Assembly (NCBI GenBank): GCA_011109175.1 | Contig: RDEW01000003.1 | Coordinates: forward strand, 1,978,923 to 2,042,922 | Reading direction: 5' to 3' | Origin: Dicyema japonicum | Taxonomy: Eukaryota; Dicyemida; Rhombozoa; Dicyemidae | DNA: 64,000 bases | In this document: positions 1 through 10,116 of the stretch, one piece after another | Position numbering within the stretch: the first letter of the stretch is position 1 | Layout: the number at the start of each line of letters is the position of its first letter | Made by a program: the position numbers and the translations under genes | Notes under the pieces: generated by a model | Seen by the model: only the letters and a program-made list of their open reading frames with translations | Told to the model about the DNA's origin: nothing | Databases searched by the model: none

Positions 1-1446
1 TAATAGCCCAAACGAATCCACAAAATCTGAGAGTTTGGAATTAACACATTTGGTATAAGTTTATATAAAGTTGGCATACACGTGATAGGACGTAAGTCAT
101 TAGGAGTCTCACAATCATCCTTTTTAGGAATTAAATAGGTTATTCCAGTATAAAACCAACTTTCAGGCATATATTCCCCATTAATAATTCGGTTAATCTC
201 AGTACATAAAAAGCCATGTAAAGATTCCATTTTCTTAATAAAGAAGTTATATGAGCCATCGCATCCACACGCCTTCCAATCAGGGAGCCATTTAATAACA
301 TCCAGGATAAACTCATTTGTGAACTCTGGCAACATGCCTTCAATACCAGTATTTACTTTACCCACACTGTCATATGGCACGTTCATCTCTTTTCTTTTAG
401 ACCACACTTTTTCCCAAAACGACATACAATCCTCATCATCGAAGCCATATAACGTTACTTCATTGCTTGCTGATAGGTTCCGATAAAATCTTCTTCGATT
501 TAATTCAAAACAACAGTTGTCCTTGCGAAAGTCCTTCCTCGAATGATGTACAGCTATTTGCTTTTCTTAATTCTGACAAGGTCACATAGTAGAGCCTCAA
601 TCCTGGCAACCTCCCCTTTTTGGCCCTTTTGTATCCATAGGCACAAAGAACATCCATAACCTTTTGTTTTTCATACACAGGGAGAGCTTGTCTGGAAAAG
701 CTATTGACAAGTTCTAGTTCTGCCATCAGCTTTGAGATTTTCTTTTCAGTGTTCTCCAACCACGTACTTTGCGGTTTAACCTTCGCAGTTAAAGTCATAT
801 AAGCACACTGTGCAGCATATAGAATATCAGTAATTTGATTGATATCTTGAGGCGGATTATCTTTCGTAATATAATATATTGCAGAATTTAGTCCCGACAA
901 AACATTAACTCTGACATACTTTCTCTGAATTTTGGGTGTTGGTTTTCGAGTATCCCTCGGAATTGACTTAATTTTCTCAATTTGTACTTTTAGTTCCTCA
1001 AGGCAATTTCTGAAGGTGGAAATTTCCACATTAGTATTATTTTGCACTTTGAAACATTCGTCTCCTTTTACATTGTTATTCCGATTTTCAGGTTTCAGCA
1101 TCTTTTTTAGTTGACATAGACTGGAACTCTTGGAGTACTTTTCATTGAACTTTTTGAGTACGAGGTTCCAGCCACCTCTAGGTATCCTTCCAAATCTTTG
1201 TTTCGTGGCAAGAAAAATCTGAGATACCCACTCAGCTTCAGAGACACAGTCGACCTCTTCAATAATGGCAGATAATGAATGCAAGTTGGTTTTGGCACCA
1301 ATATTCCCAGCGATGTTGATATTAGTTCTTGTGACATTATCCAGCCCCACAGACGACGGTCCTGCTTCTACTAAACTATCTTCTTTATTTGATTTTGCAG
1401 GAAGGCCCATAGGATTCGATTTCTCGGTATGATTAGAAACGGACAT
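1..1446 (-). mobile_element. R2/R4-type LINE (family A), N-terminal part of pol, decayed
   Basis: An ATG at 1446 opens a 313-codon frame that stops at 505. A one-base shift near 515 continues it (ELNRRRFYRNL, WKACGCDGSYNFF, WFYTGITYLIPK, LRPITCMPTLYKL), and a second shift near 55 leads to TKCVNSKLSDFVDSFGLL at the window edge. The same blocks, in the same order, occur at 56.6-58.9 kb, so this is one retrotransposon ORF with two frameshifts. The N-terminal half has no recognised domain; the second half is the start of the reverse transcriptase. Assignment to the R2/R4 superclade rests on the related copy at 32.3 kb, which has FIDD in the catalytic box. The element runs off the left edge and is not functional as it stands. 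Confidence 0.75.
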
Positions 1447-1559
1447 GTCAACACCACAACAACTAGATATTTTTAATCCTTTTGAATTATATTATTCTGT
1501 ATTTTAATAAAGAATTGATTATTTTTTTCTTTATATATATTATTATTTTTTTTAATAAC

Positions 1560-1960
1560 AAAAAAAATTTTTTTAACAATTAAACAAATATCAGTTGAGG
1601 AAGCCTGCTGCGTGGATTGCGAACGAGTTCCCTCGGAGTATGGCCATTCCAATCTTTTGTCTTAGCCATAACCCTTCTCGTTGATCCCTTTTCTTTCTGG
1701 CAAGCAATCCTCCGAGTTCTTGCAAGAATTCAGCCGATGATTCGGTCGCAACAGGAGTAAATCGGTAGCGATCCCTGAGGCAAGAATATTTCTTGATTTT
1801 TTTCTTTATATTAAAAAAATTTTTGTAGATAAATTTATCATAAAGTCAAAAAAGGTCAAAATTTTGAAGTCAATAAAGTCAATTTTTAGGTCAAAATTTC
1901 CGATTTATAAAGCCAGCCACGCAGTGAGGGCGGCAACTACCTGACTTCTATTGTTTAAAA
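1560..1960 (-). mobile_element. Retroelement C-terminal domain fragment (family F') plus foldback arm
   Basis: On the minus strand about 1613-1790 encodes ATESSAEFLQELGG..., KKRDQREGLWLRQK and AILRGNSFAIHAAGFLN, then stop. A near-identical ORF lies at 42.08-42.31 kb. The motif order (DQRE-W-RQ then RGN) matches the tail of family F at 34.2 kb and, from memory, the C-terminal domain of many invertebrate reverse-transcriptase polyproteins. Next to it, 1807-1907 is the reverse complement of 41.58-41.69 kb, while the phrase agccacgcagtgagggc (about 1914) occurs in direct orientation at both sites, which suggests one arm of a palindromic element. Confidence 0.6.
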
Positions 1961-2149
1961 ATTTTTACTATTTATAAAGTCAAAATAAAAATCGCCCTAG
2001 TAATCAGTTTCATGGATCACATATTGATTAGTGAATTTTCCAATAATTCGTTAACGAGATAATAATTTAATAAAATTCTTCAAAAGTTAAATTTACTCAT
2101 GGGCAGGGAATTTTTGGATGGGCGGTGATATTTCAAAATGGGCGGCGGG

Positions 2150-3358
2150 AAAAAAGTTGAGAACTAATGTTCTAGTGTTTCCTATGATCATCGATGATTG
2201 TCTCTGACAACTTTATGATCTTGTAGAAGAAATACAATCTTCAGTTCGAGGTCTTTGTTGGCCATTGATCACCTATGGCCATCCATAATTGGTTGCGATG
2301 AAAAGCGTCAAGCTTTCAAAGTTCATTGGTAGGTAGTCCCTATGTGTTTTATAAGTCTTCGTCATCTCCAAGCAGTATCCCAATTTTTTGTATTCCTCCA
2401 TGTTTCCACAAGGCCACAGATCATCTGTGCATCCAAACCACGTCTGCAGTAGACCTTCGATGCGGAATCAACTCAGGTGAGGGAGAGATATTCGTCGACT
2501 TTGTGGCTGATTCTATTGAGGGTAACAATTGACAGTTTTTTCGAAGGGTAGTAAGAAGAGTTATGAACTTAGACTGCTTAGAGGGCTTTTAGGCTTGCCA
2601 GGTTTCTGTACTGGATCTAATAGTCCTTGCCAAGAGGACCTGAAATTGTCCCGCATTGATATTCGTCAAAACCAGGAGGTTTTTTGATATTAAGCATTGA
2701 TATCAAAAATATTGTGTCCTTGATTGTTGACAGATTTTCTATGCCAACTGGACAACCTTTAATCGAAATCTACGAGTCCTTTGATATGTTCCGACACAAG
2801 GGTAGACCTCCTCGTCCTTGCCTATAATTGTGTTCCTTTCTTTGTCAAGGATCGTTAGGTGCTCTCTCGATATTCTGTAGGTGCATTGCCTCCTGATCGC
2901 GGTAACTGATTCCATCATTCTGTGGGGAATACGTCTTTCAGTAGTTTGATGTACTCTGCCAAGGTGACCTTGTGTCTTTCTTGGATTATTTCCAGAAATG
3001 CAAAAACCACTATTCATACAGAATGAGCAACAACTATTCTGTGACTCGTGGTGGTCACGTGACCATTAAAGGATCTTGAGTCGACTAGTAATCTTTTTTT
3101 GGCCTATGGTCTATTTGGTTTCATATCCTGGTTGGGCTTCTATGCTGGTTTTTTCTCGTTTCTGTTCATGTGGTAATGTGTCTTGCTGAGGTCTTCACCA
3201 GGGAGGTTCCTTCTGTTTCTCCAATATAAACCAATATAAAGTTCTTCATTATGTGTTTTCCCGCTCTTGCTTTCCAGTCTCCAGCGATTAGTAGCAAGCG
3301 AGACGGGGAGAGTTCTGCGCACATCAGTGAGAGGTCCACATGGGAGACTAAATGTTAA
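2150..3358 (-). mobile_element. LINE family B copy: APE endonuclease and post-RT remnants
   Basis: Minus-strand reading from 3358 gives LLLIAGDWKARAGK, NRRNLPGEDLSK, DSRSFNGHVTTTSHRIVVAH and LAEYIKLLKDV. These match block by block the endonuclease region at 19.4-20.4 kb (FIVGDWNSKVGK, GNRNLSGEAL, DSRTYSGMMTSSDHRLLVAR). GDW and SDH/SHR are signature blocks of APE-type LINE endonucleases. Near 2330-2150 KLDAFHRNQLWMAIGDQWP matches the post-RT segment of the copy at 56 kb (LDSFHRGQLRKITGTTWP). The reverse transcriptase between them is missing or unreadable. Multiple stops; dead copy. Confidence 0.65.
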
Positions 3359-3360
3359 TA

Positions 3361-4211
3361 CATTAAACTCTCTGAAATTTGCCAATTTTCAGATTTGCCA
3401 TTTTTTAAAGAAATATTCTATTTTTAGTGGAAATTCGCCAGTTCCGAAATTTGCCAGAATTTTTTTAAGTTTTTTAAAAAAATTACTAAAAATTAAAAAA
3501 ATAAAACTTTATTCGATTATTGGAAAAAACATGGCCAGGGAAGATGTATCCCCTAAAACAATAAAAATTGTTTTCAAATTCTAAAAATATCGGGTACTAG
3601 CACACCTTATATTATCTAATACGGATATTCTCGATCCGATTAAAATCGATGAATTTGTCTATAAATTATTTTGAAAGAATGCAATGGATGAAGCAAAAGA
3701 AATAACATCATTAATTGATGATAATGAGACACTCATCCATGAAGAAACCACTAAAGTGAAACCCCTACGCAAGAATGAAATAGCATCAAAGTTAAGCGAA
3801 TTTGAAAAGGATCTTCTTGAGAACGTTGAAAACGAAGAGGATGTCGTCCTTATTACATCCATTAGAAGATTTAATGCAATATTATTAAAGCACTTTCACG
3901 AAAGCCATAATGATTATAGCCCCGCATGTGCAACACTCAAAGAAACAATATTTATAGTTAGTCTTTTCCATCTTTTTCTGATTTAATGCAAATATTAGAA
4001 ATATAAAATGGAAACAAATGGGAATTTAATTTTATTTCGATAAAATTTAATAGTTCACTTTTTGAATAATTTTTTTCGTAATAAAATCAAATTTAGTTAT
4101 TTTCATCGTTGAGAAGTTCCCCAATAACTACCATAAAATTATTGATTAAATCCTGAAATTTGCCTCAAAAAATGCTGGAACCAAAAATGGGAAATTTGGG
4201 AGAGTTTACTG
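3361..4211. mobile_element. Short Tigger/pogo-like DNA transposon with TIRs and TA duplication
   Basis: The left end reads cattaaactctctgaaattt and the right end, reversed, cagtaaactctcccaaattt. These are terminal inverted repeats (TIRs) matching over about 25 bp, and both are flanked by TA (3359-3360 and 4212-4213), the target preference of the Tc1/mariner/pogo superfamily. Inside, 3684-3986 (+) is a 100-codon ORF rich in D/E/N (LIDDNETLIHEE..., SEFEKDLLENVE) that looks like the acidic C-terminal tail of a Tigger transposase; this is inference. At 851 bp it is too short for an autonomous copy, so it is an internally deleted element. Confidence 0.65.
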
Positions 4212-4849
4212 TAATAGGATTTCTTTTTTCCACCTGGATTTCCATTGTACAATCCGATCATTAATCCTCTTAATCTTGCTTACAAAGAGTTCAACATTTT
4301 CAGAATGGCAAACATCAACTCCATAGTGGGAGGAGTACGAAGGAAGGAACATAAACATATTTTCATTAAATCATGGGAGTAGATAACCTTTATTAGACGT
4401 TAATCAACTCTTATCCTCTTTCCGCTATATCGAGGGTTGTTAAATAAATTTCATAAGAAGCTTTAAATGAGTCTATGAATCCCACATGGCAGTACATGAT
4501 AATGTTTCTTTTTTACAAATAAAAGTTTATCACATTTAAGGACATCTCCTTGAATTTAGAAAAATGGTTGTCTTATTCCCTGAAAAAAATTCAGAGCTGA
4601 TTTTTCGTGTTCTTAGAAATCTTTGGAAGATAGCTCGCTAAGCTCGCCTGCATGCTCAAAGAGTGCCCCATCAAAATAGCTCTTGTATTTTAAATGTTGT
4701 CTCTTATTGTCGGATATTCAGGAAATGCTTTAAATGGCGTTTATTAAAACTGGCTCAAAACAGAAAGGGAGGCGGTTAATTGGGTCATGGGCGGGCTATA
4801 TTGGTTTAAATATTAATTCTCAGACGTTTTAATTAAATTGTTCCAAAGA
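4212..4849. other. No gene recognised
   Basis: AT-rich sequence with no open frame resembling a known protein and no repeat copy I could match elsewhere in the window. A G-rich line near 4760-4800 leads into repeat D. Confidence 0.5.
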
Positions 4850-5115
4850 CTAAGACCAAACTAACTGATTCCTTGATCCTGACGTGTTCCAGCAGAACCC
4901 TCACCCAAGAACAGTGATTCAGAGGACATTGTCAGGGAAGGTGAGTTCGATTCCAGAGCTCTTCGCCATGGAACGAAATTGTCTCCCGGTGGAATGAATA
5001 GATGTGTCCTTTTGAATGCCGGCCAGGCATTGGGGGTCTAATGAGTAAGGTAAATCCAATGACGCCACCAGAATGAAGGAGTAATCCTAATCAAGTAGCC
5101 ACAAGGCACCAGGGA
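4850..5115 (+). repeat. Dispersed repeat D, copy 1
   Basis: Starts ccaaactaactgattccttg and contains the landmarks gccggccaggcattgggg and ccaatgacgcca. The same landmarks in the same order occur at 7.26-7.48, 25.0, 31.1, 34.3-34.5 and 58.5-58.7 kb, always on the plus strand. At 7.2 and 34.2 kb D directly follows the family F C-terminal domain, so solo copies are probably 5'-truncated insertions of that element's 3' untranslated tail. Confidence 0.65.
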
Positions 5116-5357
5116 GCCCATAAGCAGTATATCAAAATGCCATTTCGGTATCTTCAAGTAAAGAAACAGTTCCACGTGCTCTCGGACTTTCAATTCGAAG
5201 ACTCCTTTCAGATCTTTGCTTTTTTATTTCCTAAGAAACGTCATCGCATCCACTGGGAAAGTTTTAACATTAAGGGTGGTCGTGATGCTTGGGAGGATGC
5301 GTCTCAAGGACAAAATAATGGATATCCTGAAGAGTGATCTGACTAATTAAGTAATCA

Positions 5358-5545
5358 GGGTGGCTCAGTGTAATAAGTTCCGGACCAACAAAATCAAAAA
5401 AGTAACCACACTAACCACGTTGTCTTGATGGACCAAAATCATGTTTGAATCCCGCTGCTGTCCATTCGGTTGAAGGTTCCATGCATCTATAATGTTTTTG
5501 GATTGACGAGTGACGCCATTACGGAGTTTTTAATTATGACATATT
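5358..5545 (+). repeat. tRNA-derived SINE, 5' part
   Basis: Begins gggtggctcagtgtaata (box A-like) and continues with gaatcccgctgctgtcc, ggttgaaggttccatgcatc and gattgacgagtgacgcc, matching the complete SINE at 43.24-43.56 kb. An insertion of about 30 bp disrupts the tRNA-like head and the 3' half is absent. Confidence 0.65.
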
Positions 5546-5639
5546 TACAAATAAATTTATTTTAAATAATTTAAATAATAAAGTTTGCAATTTTTTGATG
5601 GGACTTGTTAAAAAATATAGAGATCTATTTATCTTATGG

Positions 5640-6122
5640 TTTTATTCGATACGCACATGAACTTTTCAAGACACTTCACGAACATGCTGAACAAATGTGA
5701 GAAAAAAATTAACCTTCTGAAATGCCTAACAGGTCTATGGAAAATTGGACATCATCCTATACTTTAAACGCTCTACACACTGTACATCGAACGATGCATT
5801 TCATGTGCGTGTGCTTCATGGGGACCATTGGCCTCTTATACAAACACTCAGAAAATTTCTGCAACCTAGAAAAGGGCTTCAATCTAACAGAAAGATAGTA
5901 TACCAGGGAAAACTTCAAATCACCGACCTCCTTGGAGACACTAATTGAAAAAAACAAGACAGGACACCAACGCCAAGAAGGAAGTGCTCGTCCGCAGCGA
6001 ACTAGTGTAGGCTCAAGGGATCAACACCGAGCAAAGATGAGAGCCATGATTCAATTCGTCGGGATCACTTGATTAATTTTTTCCATGATTCAATTCGTCG
6101 GGATCACTTGATTAATTTTTTC
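5640..6122 (+). mobile_element. LINE family C post-RT fragment with 39-bp tandem duplication
   Basis: Plus-strand frames give VLFDTHMNFSRHFTNML, NKCEKKINLLKCLTGLW and ISCACASWGPLAS, matching the segment downstream of the reverse transcriptase in the copies at 24.4, 46.3 and 55.0 kb. A perfect two-copy tandem duplication of 39 bp ends the block (6045-6083 and 6084-6122). It contains gggatcacttga, a phrase typical of the 3' end of LINE C here. Confidence 0.6.
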
Positions 6123-6289
6123 CGTTTAACAGTGGCCTTTTGGAATTAATTTTTATTTTTTAATTCAAAATCCAAAGGTTCCACTTAAACCCTAGTGTTC
6201 GCAATGTGGTGTGGATTTTTCTAACAAAGTGGTGAAGCCATCTCCCTTATAGAACATGCAAGACGCAAGCATCCAATCACTAGGAACAG

Positions 6290-6765
6290 ATATTGAATTT
6301 TCTAGAAGTCTAAAACTATAACCAAGGGATGAAAATAACTTTATTAATAAATACCTCATGTCCTCGAACTATTAAGGGCTCGTGCATCCAACGATACAAC
6401 AATAACGATTTATTAACAAAAGAGTTAAGATGTTTTCTGGAGGGTATTACATCTGAGTCCTACCATAAGGATTGGACTCCACACCTGAACCCTTCCTCCT
6501 TTTTTAAATTTTTTTTCAGGACGTTTCTCCCAGCTTTATATACGTGTCCTGGATCTTCCTTCAGATATAGAAGATTTTAGAGATGTGTCCACCACGATTA
6601 CGTCATCCGCATAAAAAAAGACTAGTATTAATATTCCCCGTACGTGGAAAACTCGCCATGAATATATTAAACAAAATATGACTCAATACTGAACCTTGTG
6701 GTACTCTCTCTTGAATGATATTGCATCATATATATTTCCACACACCTTCACAAAAAATTGTCTTT
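6290..6765 (-). mobile_element. LINE reverse transcriptase fragment (family D-like)
   Basis: The minus strand gives, across two frames, a VPQGS-type block followed by SHILFNIFMASFP and LFLYADDVIVVDTSLK, the B and C boxes of a reverse transcriptase. The closest match in the window is LINE D at 27.4 kb (RGVPQGSLLSPLLFNIVM, ILIYADDVIIYD). Stops and shifts on both sides; about 470 bp remain. Confidence 0.6.
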
Positions 6766-6904
6766 ATCGCCAATACTGGTTTTTTCTTTATTTTAATTTA
6801 TTCGATTTCTGAGATAGTTATGCTTACTGTGTAGAATTGTTTATAAAACATATTCTGAGAGGTAATCTTCTGAATTATTAAAAATATTCAGTAACATAAT
6901 GCGA

Positions 6905-7140
6905 AGAAGAATTGACGATAAGTCTGAAGATCTCGAATATCAGAAAAACACAATTTTCACTACAAATTGATGAATCAGTTGTATTTGATAATCAATCTGT
7001 TTTAATGGCAAATGTGAGGCATAAATAATAAAAAAAATTTAAATTTGAACGAGGAATTAGTATTTTAAAAATATTAAAAAACGACATAACGGAATTTTCT
7101 ATTTTCGTGGATTTATGTCATTTTTAAAACAAACATGACC
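6905..7140 (+). mobile_element. hAT (ZBED5-like) transposase fragment
   Basis: Plus-strand frames read KHNFHYK..., then FSLQIDESVVFDNQSVLM followed by ANVRHK, and NLNEELVF. The FxLQxDES...LMxxVR block is characteristic, from memory, of ZBED5/ZMYM6-type hAT transposases around the first catalytic Asp. No zinc finger or C-terminal dimerisation region was found. Confidence 0.45.
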
Positions 7141-7480
7141 AAAAGCCCTGACGCACGTGAGAACTGGTGGCTTCTACATTTGATCTCTGTTGCAATCGTA
7201 AGAGGCAACGCAACGTAGATAATGTCGGCGGGGACCACTTTAAAATTAAATAATTCAAAGACCAAGGGTAACCAAACTAACTAACTTTCTGATCCTGCCT
7301 CGTTCCAGCGTCCCAGAACTTGTCTCCGGGTAACGACATTGTCCCGGGGAAAGAATAGTGGATCCTCTTGATGCCGGCCAGGCATTGGCCGTCTCCTCAC
7401 ATCCGATACGCCATCAAAGGGAGGGAAAATAATTTTTGCCATACTATCCACATAGCAAAATTTGAATGATATAAAAAATT
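7141..7480 (+). mobile_element. Family F C-terminal tail followed by repeat D (3' end of element)
   Basis: From 7147 the sequence encodes PDAREN-WWLLH and then ISVAIVRGNAT and IMSAGTTLK in a shifted frame. At the DNA level it matches 34.15-34.25 kb almost base for base (for example ggcaacgcaacgt and gataatgtcggcgggg). Repeat D begins at about 7262 (accaaactaactaactttc) and runs to the acatagca phrase near 7450. The 34.2-34.5 kb copy has the same order, showing that D is the 3' tail of F. Confidence 0.65.
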
Positions 7481-8499
7481 TTACAATTTAATTAATTGGA
7501 ATATTGCAGATGGATGATAAATCCCGGTTATCATACGGGTTTGATACAAAAGAAAAAATACAAGAACTGATTGAATTAAAAAATGACAAATTCAATTTAA
7601 AAAACAAATCAGTTTCTCACTTTTGGGCCTCTAATATTATCAAACTACAATTCCCGAAATAATGGGAAAATATGTCTTCTGTATTGTTGTGCTTTCCGCA
7701 TTGAAGAAGGATCTACTTAACCATATGATGAGTAAGAAGCTTAATAATTTAAGTATTTGCGAAAAAGGGGGTATCAGAGTAACTCTTACTAAAAGAATCC
7801 CAACTTTCACTCGTGTCAAGGGTCATATTAACTTTTTTAAATAAAAAATACTAATTAATTATACTACTATAGTTATATAGGGAGATAGATTATTAAGGGG
7901 GCGAAAATTTTTTTATAGAGGCGATAGGAAAAGAGAGGTTGAGTAACATCTATTTTATGGATCTCACACAAACAAAAAGAAAAGAACGATAAGTCAAGAA
8001 TTTCTTTGATATTCCTTGGATTAATTAATTAACATTACTGTTCTTACTTCTTAATAAAGTGTGAGTTCTGCCTAAGGTGGGTTTAAGTAGTGAAGCATTA
8101 CTGCCGGAAGTGCTGTTTTTTATTCTTATAATGGAACCAATGAACTTCCGGTGCTGTTCAAGTGCCCCCTCCGCTGACCGGTAACTACTAAGTTCCTCTT
8201 TCAAAAAAGTTTGTAGAGGTGCGGTATTTTCAGGTTCCATGACGACCAATAACTGTTCCCTGCATAGTCGAAGGAAACACCCTCGCTCTTTTCCGACTGT
8301 GATTAACTTAAGAAAAAAGAGGTTTCCAGAGTGAACAGGATTAAGGGGTGATTACAGATTTGAGGGAGTTGAGTTTCTTTTCGTTAGATGATGTTTTTGA
8401 TAACGACAATTATTAGAATCGATTTCGATAAATTTTTATTTAACAACCACGATAAAACCAAACTAATTATCACGTGATCCCGATGCATTCTAGCAGCGA
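7481..8499. other. No clear gene; small SINE tail
   Basis: A 50-codon open frame starts at 7510 (MDDKSRLSYGFDTKEK...) without a recognisable family. At 8033-8090 the phrase aataaagtgtgagttctgcc matches the 3' half of the tRNA-SINE. A phrase near 8458 resembles the start of repeat D. Nothing else could be supported. Confidence 0.4.
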
Positions 8500-8710
8500 C
8501 CTCATCTTTTTCCAGTGTTCTTTTTTCGTGCGCGCGCATGAACGTACAGGACGACTGACTGATTTTTCAGGCCACCTTCAAGTGATCTGGAGTCTAGTCT
8601 CATAAGGACCTCCAGAGGCGTAGGTCCGGTTCGGTGATCTTCACAAATCCAACGCTCCATTACTCTGTAACCCCTCTTTTGTATTTCCTCAATTGTCCTC
8701 ATATTTGTCC
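8500..8710 (-). mobile_element. LINE family C post-RT fragment
   Basis: The minus-strand ORF starting at 8702 reads RTIEEIQKRGYRVMERWICE and PTPLEVLMRLDSRS. This aligns with the 24.5-24.65 kb copy (ERWISGEFHPPLPLEVLIRM), and the shared upstream TSWTN shows it is the same LINE segment in the opposite orientation. Truncated on both sides. Confidence 0.55.
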
Positions 8711-8816
8711 AAGATGTGTGCTGTCACAACGAGACGGATGCATATGAGATAAATTTTTAATTAATTTAATTAAAATTTAAAAATTTAATTAATCAACGTT
8801 AATCTAATTTTAGTGC

Positions 8817-10077
8817 ATGTCTAAGCTGAACACTCTCACCGATGAAGAGATTGTCCCCTCAATTGCCCGATCTACCAAAAAGCACAAGTCTCTTTCACAT
8901 GAATTGGACTTCAACGTGCTATCGACTAAGTTAAAGCAATATTTGGTAGAAAAGTGCACAGAATATGTCGGCAATGATTGGAAGGGACTTGACCTTACTC
9001 GAGTGACTATAAAAAGATTAACGTCAGTCCTGATTTGAATCCTAGGGCGGGGACAAGTAACATCATCTATACAGTTACCAACAACAGTTGCTCAGAGGAT
9101 GATTCCTTCAAGACAGTCCTGGTTAGATTGTACGGGAAGTTTCTTATGGCCTCGTTCCGAAATCAACTCAAAGATGCAGTCGTATTTACTATTCTCTCCG
9201 AACGTTCCCTCGGTCCTAAACTTCACGGAATATTCGAATATGGCCGAGTGGAGGAGTATATTACTGTGCTTTTTGGTCTAATTTCAGTCTAGAGGACTTA
9301 CTCCCTTCGAAATTCGGTCACCTCCAATACTGAGTCTTGTTGCTGCTCGAATGGCTCAAATCCACAACCTCAAAGTCCCCATTTTCAAATCACCCCGCTT
9401 CCTCATTGACACAATGCAGGGATGGTTGGAAGAAGTCAGTAGTCCGATGTTGTCTCAACAGTTTCAACGACTTATTTTCACCCCAAGAACTTGACTGGCT
9501 CCAGTTTTGGATATTGGTTACTTCTAGGAATCGCCTATTGGGGGCCGGGTCTCTCATTTGCTTCTGCCACAATGATCTCCAGGCAGGAAACATTCTATTA
9601 AAGGCCATGGGAGTTCCTCAGTCCCCAGATGATTTGCTGGTGATTGATTATGAGTACTGCAGCTATAACTACAGGGATTACGACCTCGCTAACTTCTTTG
9701 CTGAATGGGCCTTTGAATACTCTATAGAGCATACCGATGGGTTTCTATACAGGCCAGAAAATGTGCCCACGTGCACAGAAAAAGTATTAGTGGTGTCTGA
9801 CTTTACAGATTGATTTTATCAAGTCTTATATAAAGTATTGGAACCACTTCAGTGAGGATTCCATGGATGATGAAGACATTGAGACCTTTTTGGAGAATGT
9901 TAGACTGTTTGAGCTGGCTTCTCACCTTTTCTGGAGTTTATGGAGTCTTAGGCAGTCTCAGAGTTCATCTATAGGCTTTGGATACGAAGTAGTCGAACCT
10001 ATAAATCCTAGGTGTACGCACGTGTTAGGACAAACCTCTACATTGAGCTAAAGGAATATATTTTGTCTCAAAAATGA
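8817..10077 (+). CDS. Choline/ethanolamine kinase
   Basis: ATP-dependent phosphorylation of choline or ethanolamine, first step of the CDP-choline (Kennedy) pathway, cytosolic. After removing tiny introns the product reads LTAGTSNIIYTV (nucleotide-binding loop), VRLYGKFL, VEEYI, Brenner-type CFCHNDLQAGNIL with catalytic Asp, then VIDYEYCSYNYRDYDLANFF and the C-terminal ASHLFWSLWSL and FGYE motifs. Introns: 9023-9045 (23 nt), 9266-9287 (22), 9504-9527 (24), 9784-9808 (25), 9989-10011 (23), all GT-AG. Between GWLEEV (about 9437) and FNDLFSPQELDWL (9463) the frame shifts by one base with no normal intron. A 13-nt gttg...cag segment (9449-9461) would restore it, or there is an indel. About 375 residues, near the usual size. 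It converges on innexin. Family sure; choline versus ethanolamine preference not decided. Confidence 0.88.
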
Positions 10078-10116
10078 CTATTTTATTAATAAATTATTTC
10101 TCTATTTGAACACAAA
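10078..10116. terminator. Shared 39-bp convergent 3' region with back-to-back polyadenylation signals
   Basis: Only 39 bp separate the stop codons of choline kinase (+, ends 10077) and innexin (-, ends 10117). AATAAA lies on the plus strand at 10088-10093 and, directly adjoining, on the minus strand at 10082-10087 (tttatt read from plus). Cleavage 10-30 nt downstream of each signal would put the two 3' ends inside each other's transcribed region. Confidence 0.6.

Noticed and set aside
2739-3017. 92-codon minus-strand ORF as a host gene
   Set aside because: It lies inside the LINE B remnant; another frame carries the endonuclease blocks and the ORF has no family.
8025-8249. 74-codon minus-strand ORF as a gene
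   Set aside because: Its end is antisense to a SINE tail and no family was recognised.
9439-9487. 46- or 49-nt introns to repair choline kinase
   Set aside because: They fit the phase but remove FNDLFSPQE, which looks coding, and are twice the usual intron size.
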